5,434 bases of DNA from contig JAUNIK010000162.1 of assembly GCA_030523505.1 (NCBI GenBank), positions 1,021 to 6,454 on the forward strand, written 5' to 3'. The notes under the pieces are model-generated. The model saw nothing but the letters and a program-made list of their open reading frames with translations. It was not told where the DNA came from and made no database searches. Source of the stretch: Prevotellaceae bacterium (GTDB lineage: Bacteria; Bacteroidota; Bacteroidia; Bacteroidales; Bacteroidaceae). The position numbers and the translations under genes were made by a program. Of the stretch, positions 1 to 5,434 are shown piece by piece. The first letter of the stretch is position 1, and the number at the start of each line of letters is the position of its first letter.

Positions 1-1471
1 TACCCTGACCAGTAGCACCAGCCACGAGAAGGTGAGGCAGCTTTGCAAGGTCCACCATGAATACCTCGTTGGTGATAGTCTTACCAATGGCGAGAGGCAA
101 CTCCATCGTTGTCTCCTGGAACTTCTTTGAGTTGAGCAGGCTCTCCATCGACACAATCTGTGGTTTCTTGTTAGGAACCTCGATACCCACGGTTCCCTTG
201 CCCGGAATAGGAGCGATGATACGAACGCCGAGAGCCGAGAGGCACAGAGCGATATCATCCTCGAGAGAGCGTATCTTTGAAATCTTCACACCCTCAGCAG
301 GAGTAACCTCATAGAGAGTGATGGTAGGACCAACGGTAGCCTTTATCTCGCGGATCTTAACACCGAACGAGTTCAGCACCTCGATGATACGCGTATTGTT
401 AGCCTTCACCTCATCCATATCCACCTGAGGGTTGCTCGAACTCTCATATTTCTTCAAGAGGTCGAGGGTAGGGTACTTATAGCGAGTGAACGGTTCTTTT
501 GGGTTGATAGGAGTTGAGAGGTCGATCTTGTTCTCGACGGTAGTGCTCGTAGCCTTGACTTCAGTCTGTGCAGCCTCGACGGTCAGCATCGACTCACCAT
601 TGTTCTTGTCATCGTCATCGTTACCGTTGCCGATAGGCAAGTCAATAGGTCCCATCTCAGGGATGTCGTCGGTGATGGTGAATGTGTTCTGTGGAACAGG
701 CTCTTCCTTTTTATCTGGAGTGGTATCAATGAAAGATTCAATCTTTGGTTCGGTGGAAGCCAGTGTAGCTGATGCAACGTGTGGCTCTTCTGTACCAGTG
801 ATGACGGTTGTCTTCACCTTGTCCCTGATAGCCTTAGTAGGGTTCAACGCGATACGGATGGCACTAATAGTCTTGGCACTGATGACGGTGAGGAAAATGA
901 TAGCCACAGCGAGAAGGATTGCTGTGAGTCCCGGAGGACCGACAAGGTTCTCTGCCTGTTCGACGATATACTGTCCGTGCTTACCTCCAGGGTTGAAGGT
1001 AAGGAAACCCATTATCGGTGACAAGAACTTTGCAAATGTAACGGCACACCATTCCATGAGTATAGCCAGACCGAAGAACCATTTCAGGAGGCTCATGCTG
1101 TAGGCGTGCATCAGTTTCAATGCCACGAGGACGAAGAAGAACGGGATGAGGAATGCCGGAAGACCGAAATTCTGATCCATCAAGGTGTACGAGATTATCG
1201 CACCGAAACTACCGCAGTAGTTGGCGTATTGCCTGCCCTGATTCAACCATTCGCCCACACGGCTCTCCTGCAACAAACTCTGATCCGCCTGTCCGGTGGA
1301 GAAATACGACACCATCGCAAAAATGGTGTAGCCTGCGATAAACAATGTTATAAGACCGAGAATGAAGTCAATCTTTTCGTTGCTGAATATATTTGAAAGC
1401 CCGATCGCCTCGGTGAATTTCTTAGCGTTCTTTTCCTGCTTTTTCTTTTTCTTATTTGTCTTATTTGCCAT
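1..1471 (-). CDS. ftsK: DNA translocase FtsK, N-terminal 490 residues (3' end outside window)
   Basis: FtsK is a septum-anchored hexameric DNA pump that clears and sorts chromosome ends during division. Reading from the ATG at 1471, the frame stays open for 490 codons to the window edge. Visible in order: a lysine-rich cytoplasmic start (MANKTNKKKKK), four hydrophobic segments at about residues 34-57, 86-120, 128-150 and 182-199 (the FtsK 4TM anchor), a low-complexity linker at about 200-345 with an acidic run (DDDD, 285-288), then the FtsK alpha domain at about 350-460 (VGPTITLYEV at 380-389; IAPIPGKGTVGIEVPN at 419-434). The last residues, HLLVAGATGQG (480-490), are the start of the Walker A loop, so the motor beta domain and gamma DNA-reading domain lie beyond the edge. 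Bacteroidetes FtsK is usually about 800 residues or more, so roughly 60% is present. The linker is short compared with that of E. coli. The gene is divergent from the exonuclease operon. Truncation is by the window, not by mutation. No Shine-Dalgarno sequence is visible; the start region is A-rich. Confidence 0.96.
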   Translation of the reverse strand, partial: MANKTNKKKKKQEKNAKKFTEAIGLSNIFSNEKIDFILGLITLFIAGYTIFAMVSYFSTGQADQSLLQESRVGEWLNQGRQYANYCGSFGAIISYTLMDQNFGLPAFLIPFFFVLVALKLMHAYSMSLLKWFFGLAILMEWCAVTFAKFLSPIMGFLTFNPGGKHGQYIVEQAENLVGPPGLTAILLAVAIIFLTVISAKTISAIRIALNPTKAIRDKVKTTVITGTEEPHVASATLASTEPKIESFIDTTPDKKEEPVPQNTFTITDDIPEMGPIDLPIGNGNDDDDKNNGESMLTVEAAQTEVKATSTTVENKIDLSTPINPKEPFTRYKYPTLDLLKKYESSSNPQVDMDEVKANNTRIIEVLNSFGVKIREIKATVGPTITLYEVTPAEGVKISKIRSLEDDIALCLSALGVRIIAPIPGKGTVGIEVPNKKPQIVSMESLLNSKKFQETTMELPLAIGKTITNEVFMVDLAKLPHLLVAGATGQG

Positions 1472-1521
1472 AAAATATATGTGTTTTGCCTATATAAAGA
1501 TGTCTTTTATCTAATAATTGT

Positions 1522-1530
1522 GCAAAAATA
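1522..1530 (-). promoter_or_regulatory. Predicted ftsK promoter, -7 box
   Basis: On the minus strand this reads TATTTTTGC, a full match to the Bacteroidetes -7 consensus TAnnTTTG plus the frequent trailing C. It would place the transcript start near 1516-1519, leaving a leader of about 45 nt before the ftsK ATG at 1471. No TTTG-like -33 element is seen at the expected 19-21 bp upstream (about 1550-1555), so the promoter may be weak or activator-dependent. The region is A/T-rich and such boxes can arise by chance, but position and orientation fit. Confidence 0.5.
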
Positions 1531-1573
1531 CGGAAAAAAGGGCAGAAACGCTCATATTTTCGCACTTTTTTTC

Positions 1574-1582
1574 TAATTTTGC
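1574..1582 (+). promoter_or_regulatory. Predicted promoter of the exonuclease-rlmI-tilS operon, -7 box
   Basis: TAATTTTGC matches the Bacteroidetes -7 consensus TAnnTTTG, preceded by a run of seven T. The transcript start would fall near 1585-1588, giving a leader of about 57-60 nt before the ATG at 1645. No clear TTTG -33 element is present near 1549-1554. It is the only good -7 box I see on this strand before the first gene. It also overlaps the earliest in-frame ATG (1579), which argues against translation starting there. Confidence 0.55.
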
Positions 1583-1644
1583 ATTTGATTTTGATTATGA
1601 CGGACTGTTTATGGCAGTTCGGCTGGTCGAAAGTGAGTGCAAAA

Positions 1645-2316
1645 ATGAAGAAAACAATATACGATAAGTACGACAAGAAAGCGATAGGCGACCTGCCTGT
1701 AGTCAGTTTCGGTGGGCGTGTCATCACGATTCTCACCGAAGGCGAAGCAGAGCGAGCTGTTGACTACCTCCTCACCGCCGACATTCTCGGAATGGACACA
1801 GAGACTAGCCCTTCGTTCAAGCGTGGGCAGAGTTTCAAGGTGGCATTGCTTCAGGTAAGTACACGCGACACATGTTTCCTGTTCCGGTTGAACCTCATCG
1901 GTTTGTGTCCAGCAGTGATACGACTCCTTGAAAACACCACCGTGCCGATGATTGGACTTTCGTGGCACGATGACTTGCGAATGCTGAAGAAACGCGGTGA
2001 TTTCACTCCGGGATATTTCATCGAACTGCAAAAGATGGTGGGAGATATCGGTATCAAGGATCAGAGTCTGCAGAAACTCTATGCAAACCTGTTCTCGCAG
2101 AAGATCTCGAAGCGCCAGCGGCTCACCAACTGGGAGATGCCAATACTCAACGATCAGCAGAAAGTGTATGCAGCCACCGATGCGTGGGCTTGCATTATGC
2201 TCTATGAAGAGATCGTGCGACTGAAGACAACCGGCGATTATGACCTCATCGTTGTGCCGGAGCCCTCCACACAAACAATTACATCGAACAATGACATACA
2301 AGAAAATTTATCTTAA
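1645..2316 (+). CDS. 3'-5' exonuclease domain protein (DEDDy, RNase D/WRN-like)
   Basis: A 223-residue stand-alone DnaQ-fold exonuclease, predicted to remove nucleotides from 3' ends with two metal ions held by acidic residues. Motif I is GMDTETSP (D51, E53). Motif II is GLSWHDDLRML, where D110 aligns best with the WRN-type aspartate. Motif III is YAATDAW (Y175, D179), making it DEDDy type. The nucleic-acid contact region before motif III contains SKRQRLTNWE (155-164). There is no HRDC domain, which full RNase D carries, so I do not call it rnd. Substrate is unknown: RNA is suggested by its operon partners, DNA is possible. The start at 1645 (MKKTIYDKYDK) is chosen because the in-frame ATG at 1579 lies inside the predicted -7 box; the ATG at 1597 would add 16 residues and cannot be excluded. 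It overlaps the next gene by 26 nt, suggesting coupled translation. No signal peptide or membrane segment, so cytoplasmic. Confidence 0.88.
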   Translation: MKKTIYDKYDKKAIGDLPVVSFGGRVITILTEGEAERAVDYLLTADILGMDTETSPSFKRGQSFKVALLQVSTRDTCFLFRLNLIGLCPAVIRLLENTTVPMIGLSWHDDLRMLKKRGDFTPGYFIELQKMVGDIGIKDQSLQKLYANLFSQKISKRQRLTNWEMPILNDQQKVYAATDAWACIMLYEEIVRLKTTGDYDLIVVPEPSTQTITSNNDIQENLS

Positions 2317-3475
2317 GAAAGGCAAGGAAGACAGTCTCAAGCGCTTTCATCCTTGGGTGTTCTCCGGTGCTATCCAGCGTATGGACGATGGTATCGAAGA
2401 AGGTGAAATCGTGCGTGTCATCACCAACGGTGGTGATTTCATCGCTGTAGGCCATTATCAGATAGGCTCTATCGCTGTACGTGTACTCTCGTTCAATGAT
2501 GTACCTATCGACCAGGAGTTCTGGTGCAGCCGTCTGACATCAGCCCTTCAGACACGTATCGCTATCGGCGTGGCAGACAATCCAGAGAACACCACCTATC
2601 GTCTTGTTCATGGAGAAGGCGACCAGTTGCCGGGCCTTGTTATCGACTGTTACAACGAGACAGCCGTAGTGCAGGCACACAGTGTGGGAATGCATGTCAA
2701 CCGTATCGATGTGTGTGAGGCACTTGTGGCTTCCATGGGCGACAGAATAAAGAATGTATATTATAAGAGCGAGACAACTCTCCCATTCAAGGCCGAGTTA
2801 GGTCAGGAGAACGGTTTTATATATGGTGGCACTAATGATAATGTGGCATTGGAAAACGGTCTGTCGTTCTATGTTGACTGGCTCAAAGGACAGAAAACAG
2901 GTTTCTTCGTTGACCAGCGTGAGAACCGTGCTCTGCTCGAGAAATACTCGAAAGGTCGTAAGGTGCTGAATATGTTCTGCTATACCGGCGGCTTCTCTGT
3001 ATATGCCATGCGTGGTGGTGCAGAACTCGTTCATTCTGTTGATTCTTCAGCTAAAGCTATCGACCTCACAAATAAGAATATCGCATTGAACTTCCCAGGC
3101 GATGATCGTCACCATGCATATTGCGAAGATGCGTTCAAGTTCCTCGATGCCAACGAGAATAAGTACGACCTCATCGTTCTCGACCCACCGGCATTCGCCA
3201 AGCATCGTGGTGCTCTGCACAATGCATTGAAGGGTTATACCCGACTGAATGTCAAGGGATTTGAAAGTATCAAGAAAGGTGGACTGTTGTTTACATTCTC
3301 TTGTTCACAGGTGGTGACAAAGGATCATTTCCGCAATGCCGTCTTCACTGCTGCAGCTCAGGCAGGACGAAAAGTGAAGATCCTTCACCAGCTTCATCAG
3401 CCAGCCGACCATCCTATCAATATCTACCATCCAGAAGGTGAGTATCTGAAGGGATTGGTGCTGTATGTGGAGTAA
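2291..3475 (+). CDS. rlmI: Class I SAM-dependent rRNA cytosine-C5 methyltransferase, RlmI type
   Basis: At 394 residues it is almost the length of E. coli RlmI (396), which methylates C1962 of 23S rRNA to m5C using S-adenosylmethionine. An N-terminal PUA-like RNA-binding domain spans about residues 1-75 (RFHPWVFSGAI at 18-28). A central linker region follows (GEGDQLPGLVIDCY, 108-121; QKTGFFVDQREN, 201-212). The Rossmann methyltransferase domain has the SAM loop VLNMFCYTGGFSVYA (225-239), the acidic ribose-binding position D251, motif IV LDPPAFAK (297-304), and motif VI TFSCSQ (335-340) with C338 as the likely catalytic cysteine. The start at 2291 is set by family similarity of the first residues (TYKKIYLKKGKEDSL); a longer frame from 2240 would only add sequence lying over the exonuclease gene. 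It begins inside the exonuclease gene and its end overlaps tilS by 11 nt. Exact target C1962 is inferred from family membership; a related position cannot be ruled out. Confidence 0.92.
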   Translation: MTYKKIYLKKGKEDSLKRFHPWVFSGAIQRMDDGIEEGEIVRVITNGGDFIAVGHYQIGSIAVRVLSFNDVPIDQEFWCSRLTSALQTRIAIGVADNPENTTYRLVHGEGDQLPGLVIDCYNETAVVQAHSVGMHVNRIDVCEALVASMGDRIKNVYYKSETTLPFKAELGQENGFIYGGTNDNVALENGLSFYVDWLKGQKTGFFVDQRENRALLEKYSKGRKVLNMFCYTGGFSVYAMRGGAELVHSVDSSAKAIDLTNKNIALNFPGDDRHHAYCEDAFKFLDANENKYDLIVLDPPAFAKHRGALHNALKGYTRLNVKGFESIKKGGLLFTFSCSQVVTKDHFRNAVFTAAAQAGRKVKILHQLHQPADHPINIYHPEGEYLKGLVLYVE

Positions 3476-4826
3476 AAAACAACAGCCTTTATCCCCGATG
3501 ATCGAGAAATTCAGAAGATCCAGTCAAGTGCTATTGTCTTCCCGAAAATCCTATTTGGTGGCATTGTCGGGCGGTGCTGATAGTGTGGCATTGTTGAGAC
3601 TCCTTCTTTCTCAAAACTATAAATTAGAGGCGGCTCATTGTAACTTTCATCTCCGTGGGGAAGAGTCGGATAGAGATGAGGCTTTTTGTAAAAAACTTTG
3701 TGAGGAGTTGGGCGTACCTCTACATTTTGCGCATTTTGATACACGAACTTTCGCTGAACTGCATGGCGTGAGTATCGAAATGGCAGCTCGTACACTGCGA
3801 TACGACTATTTCCATAAGCTTATTGATGATCTGCATCTCGATGGAGTCTGCGTGGCTCACCATCGTGATGATTCTGTGGAGACGGTGCTCCTGAATATGG
3901 TGCGCGGAACCGGCATCGATGGACTGAAAGGTATCATGCCACACAACGGGAAAGTGCTGCGCCCGATGCTTGACGTGAGTCGTCAGGATATATTGGAATA
4001 CTTAAATTCTATTGGTCAGGACTATATTACTGATTCGAGCAACCTATGTGATGATGTGCAGCGTAACAAGATGCGACTGAATGTCATTCCAGAGATGACG
4101 AAGGTGAATCCATCGGCCGTGGAGAACATCCACAAGATGACACATCGCGTTCAGGATGCGATGGCGATTCTTAATAAAGCCATCGGTGAGGCGATCCATA
4201 GAGTGACGGTTAATAGCGACAACAACGGAATGGCGATTTCCATTCCATCTCTTATTGCAGAACCAGGAGCAGAGACCATCCTTTGGAACATCCTTAAAGA
4301 TAAAGATTTTTCGTCGCAGCAAGTGGAGCAGATTATGGCGAATGTTGACGGTTTGCCGGGTAGGGAATGGTTGTCCTCAACCCATTCGTTAATTATTGAC
4401 CGCGATACTATCATTGTTCAAAAGAAAGAAGAGGAACTGCTGCGTGAGATGAAGATTCCTGAGACAGGAACATATATCATTAACGATTCGCGGAAAATCC
4501 GTTTCGCGTATGTTAGTTGTGATAAGGATTTTGCCCCTTCGCGTAGTGCCGACAAGGTGAGTCTTGATGCTGAGAAGGTGAAGTTTCCATTGACGGTTCG
4601 CACTGTAAAGGCCGGTGATTGGTTCATTCCATTTGGAATGACAGGAAGGAAACTGTTGAGTGATTTCCTCACAGACAAGAAACTCTCTTTATTTGAGAAA
4701 CGACGCCAGTTGGTTGTCGTTGATGCTGCGGATGCTATAGTATGGGTGGTCGGTCTACGTCCAGACAACCGTTGCCGCATCACTGGTGACACATCAAAAG
4801 TTCTCGAAATATCTATTGCTCATTAA
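3465..4826 (+). CDS. tilS: tRNA(Ile)-lysidine synthase TilS
   Basis: TilS joins lysine to C34 of the CAU-anticodon isoleucine tRNA in an ATP-dependent reaction, switching its decoding to AUA and its charging from Met to Ile. It is essential in most bacteria. The 453-residue protein has the PP-loop ATP site SGGADS (35-40), followed by AHCNFHLRGEESDRDE (57-72), MAARTLRYDYF (106-116) and AHHRDDSVETVLLNMVRGTG (131-150). The conserved segment with DSSN (190-193), R200, N201, R204 and P209 closes the N-terminal catalytic domain. A middle tRNA-binding region follows, then the C-terminal TilS domain at about 377-453 (GDWFIPFGM from 384, LLSDFL after it). Length fits the full-size, three-domain form. 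The start at 3465 overlaps the end of rlmI by 11 nt; an alternative ATG at 3498 (MIEKFRRS) would leave 23 residues before the PP-loop and is also plausible. No Shine-Dalgarno sequence is visible. Likely the last gene of the operon. Confidence 0.95.
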   Translation: MWSKKQQPLSPMIEKFRRSSQVLLSSRKSYLVALSGGADSVALLRLLLSQNYKLEAAHCNFHLRGEESDRDEAFCKKLCEELGVPLHFAHFDTRTFAELHGVSIEMAARTLRYDYFHKLIDDLHLDGVCVAHHRDDSVETVLLNMVRGTGIDGLKGIMPHNGKVLRPMLDVSRQDILEYLNSIGQDYITDSSNLCDDVQRNKMRLNVIPEMTKVNPSAVENIHKMTHRVQDAMAILNKAIGEAIHRVTVNSDNNGMAISIPSLIAEPGAETILWNILKDKDFSSQQVEQIMANVDGLPGREWLSSTHSLIIDRDTIIVQKKEEELLREMKIPETGTYIINDSRKIRFAYVSCDKDFAPSRSADKVSLDAEKVKFPLTVRTVKAGDWFIPFGMTGRKLLSDFLTDKKLSLFEKRRQLVVVDAADAIVWVVGLRPDNRCRITGDTSKVLEISIAH

Positions 4827-4850
4827 AATATTTCTGCCTTAAATACAAAA

Positions 4851-4867
4851 AAAATCTAATAGATTTT
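4851..4867 (+). terminator. Weak A/T-rich hairpin after tilS, possible terminator
   Basis: AAAATCT (4851-4857) and AGATTTT (4861-4867) form a perfect 7-bp stem with a 3-nt AAT loop, 24 nt after the tilS stop codon. Only one pair is G:C and the run of T is within the stem, so this is a poor intrinsic terminator by standard criteria. It is the best candidate in the gap besides the 4877-4909 palindrome. Its right arm overlaps the TTTG -33 element of the next promoter. Confidence 0.3.
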
Positions 4868-4895
4868 GTGTTGTGCCGAAAAAGTTGTAATTTTG
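4865..4895 (+). promoter_or_regulatory. Predicted Bacteroidetes promoter of the MORN-repeat gene
   Basis: TTTG at 4865-4868, a 19-bp spacer, and TAATTTTG at 4888-4895 match both halves of the Bacteroidetes housekeeping promoter (TTTG, 19-21 bp, TAnnTTTG). This is the best promoter in the window. The transcript start would lie near 4899-4902, giving a leader of about 30 nt before the ATG at 4931. The -7 box sits in the middle of a perfect inverted repeat (4877-4909). Confidence 0.7.
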
Positions 4896-4909
4896 AAGAA
4901 ACTTTTTCG
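4877..4909. repeat. Perfect 10-bp inverted repeat bracketing the -7 box (candidate operator)
   Basis: CGAAAAAGTT at 4877-4886 is the exact reverse complement of AACTTTTTCG at 4900-4909, with a 13-nt spacer that contains the -7 box TAATTTTG. Arm centres are 23 bp apart, about two helical turns, which suits a dimeric DNA-binding protein on one face. Because the right arm begins at about the predicted transcript start, the promoter's own RNA could not form the hairpin; only read-through RNA from tilS could. An operator role is inferred; no regulator is encoded in the window. Confidence 0.5.
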
Positions 4910-4930
4910 AATTAAATAGCAATTGATATA

Positions 4931-5434
4931 ATGAAGAGATATTTCCTTTCAATGATTTTTGCACTCTCGTTGCCGATGGCGATGCACGCCCAGAAGATTT
5001 CTTTGGGTTCATGCCGTACCCATGACGACGGAACCTACAAAGGTGAGATGGTGGTTGGAAAGCCACACGGAAAGGGTAGCACAGTATTTGACTCAGGCAA
5101 CACCTACGAGGGTGAGTATGTAAAAGGTAAGCGCCAGGGCTATGGTGTTTATACCTTCACCGATGGTGAGAAATATGAAGGCGAGTGGTTGCTCGACCAG
5201 CAACACGGACTGGGTACATATTTCTTTGCCAATAATAATAAATATGTTGGAATGTGGTTCCGCGACTATCAGCATGGCCATGGTGTGATGTACTACTATA
5301 ACGGTGACAAGTACGATGGCAATTGGTATCAGGACAAGCGTCAGGGTAAGGGCGTATATACCTTCGCTGGTGGCGCTTATTACGATGGGAACTGGCAGAA
5401 CGACAAGAAGAACGGTCAGGGCTTCTTCAACTGG
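4931..5434 (+). CDS. Exported MORN-repeat protein, N-terminal 168 residues (3' end outside window)
   Basis: The frame is open from the ATG at 4931 to the window edge. Residues 1-20 are a typical Sec signal peptide: positive start (MKRYF), hydrophobic core, and MHA before Q21, a cleavage context very common in Bacteroidetes. From residue 36 there are five complete 23-residue MORN repeats (36-58, 59-81, 82-104, 105-127, 128-150) and part of a sixth (151-168), each of the form Y-x-G-x-(W/Y/M) followed by x-G-x-G about 11-13 residues on; for example YEGEWLLDQQHGLGTYFF. MORN repeats form elongated beta-hairpin sheets, best known for membrane or protein contact in eukaryotes; the role of bacterial exported versions is largely unknown, so I assign none. 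Likely periplasmic or surface-located; a C-terminal domain could lie beyond the edge. It has its own promoter and is probably not part of the tilS operon. Codon use resembles its neighbours. Confidence 0.9.
   Translation, partial: MKRYFLSMIFALSLPMAMHAQKISLGSCRTHDDGTYKGEMVVGKPHGKGSTVFDSGNTYEGEYVKGKRQGYGVYTFTDGEKYEGEWLLDQQHGLGTYFFANNNKYVGMWFRDYQHGHGVMYYYNGDKYDGNWYQDKRQGKGVYTFAGGAYYDGNWQNDKKNGQGFFNW
5036..5434 (+). repeat. Tandem 69-bp coding units (MORN repeats)
   Basis: Units begin at 5036, 5105, 5174, 5243, 5312 and 5381 (last one cut by the window). All are exactly 69 bp with no insertions, so the 23-residue period is strict. The DNA copies are clearly diverged, conserved mainly at the Tyr, Gly and aromatic codons, so this is an old protein repeat rather than a recent or slippage-prone DNA repeat. 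Confidence 0.85.

Larger units (their letters stand above)
1521..1583. repeat. Imperfect inverted repeat between the divergent ftsK and exonuclease promoters
   Basis: The left arm 1521-1540 (TGCAAAAATACGGAAAAAAG) pairs with the right arm 1565-1583, whose reverse complement is TGCAAAATTAGAAAAAAAG. They agree at 17 of 19 positions if one base (C1531) is skipped, with a 24-nt spacer. Each arm contains one of the two divergent -7 boxes followed by an A- or T-tract, so the symmetry may simply reflect two promoters of the same design facing apart. It could also be a shared protein-binding site. The A-tracts make part of the match cheap. Confidence 0.4.

Noticed and set aside
486..1103. Plus-strand open frame of 205 codons with hydrophobic stretches
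   Set aside because: It lies antisense to the membrane and linker part of ftsK, which is a clear, continuous and recognisable reading; the hydrophobicity is a by-product of the complementary codons.
1461..1736. Minus-strand 91-codon frame spanning the divergent promoter region
   Set aside because: It covers both predicted promoters and the start of the exonuclease gene, is rich in A/T-driven residues, and shows no recognisable domain.
1609..2301. Minus-strand open frame of 230 codons
   Set aside because: It is the antisense shadow of the exonuclease gene, which has all its catalytic motifs; no family motif is seen in the shadow frame.
1645..2316. Calling the exonuclease RNase D (rnd)
   Set aside because: The protein ends soon after motif III and has no HRDC domain, so only the exonuclease domain is supported.
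4418..4792. Minus-strand 124-codon frame
   Set aside because: It is antisense to the conserved C-terminal domain of tilS, with no start context or recognisable motif.
5036..5434. CRISPR array or phase-variable tandem repeat
   Set aside because: The periodicity is a protein-level MORN repeat in one open frame; units are contiguous, diverged in DNA sequence and have no spacers.

Overview
The window looks like an ordinary chromosomal segment of a Bacteroidales bacterium, probably Prevotella-like. The evidence is three matches to the Bacteroidetes -7 promoter box (TAnnTTTG), the lack of Shine-Dalgarno sequences before every start codon, A-rich translation starts, and protein sequences of Bacteroidetes type. 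The genus is inferred; no rRNA or other decisive marker is present.

Layout: positions 1-1471 hold the 5' part of ftsK on the minus strand, cut off by the window edge inside its Walker A motif. Positions 1472-1644 are a divergent control region with one -7 box facing each way. From 1645 to 4826 there are three overlapping plus-strand genes that look like one operon: a stand-alone DEDDy 3'-5' exonuclease of the RNase D/WRN type, an RlmI-type 23S rRNA cytosine methyltransferase, and the tRNA(Ile)-lysidine synthase TilS. Positions 4827-4930 are intergenic. They hold a weak A/T hairpin, a good Bacteroidetes promoter (TTTG, 19 bp, TAATTTTG), and a perfect 10-bp inverted repeat that brackets the -7 box. 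From 4931 to the end is the 5' part of a gene for an exported protein made of 23-residue MORN repeats.

Working together: FtsK links septation to chromosome segregation. The three-gene operon is RNA-centred (a nuclease likely to act on RNA or structured nucleic acid, rRNA methylation, tRNA anticodon modification), and the gene overlaps imply translational coupling. The MORN gene has its own promoter and is probably regulated separately, possibly through the inverted repeat.

I found no RNA genes, insertion sequences, CRISPR arrays, prophage or defence genes, and no convincing new system. The most interesting items are the palindrome around the MORN-gene promoter and the exported MORN protein itself.
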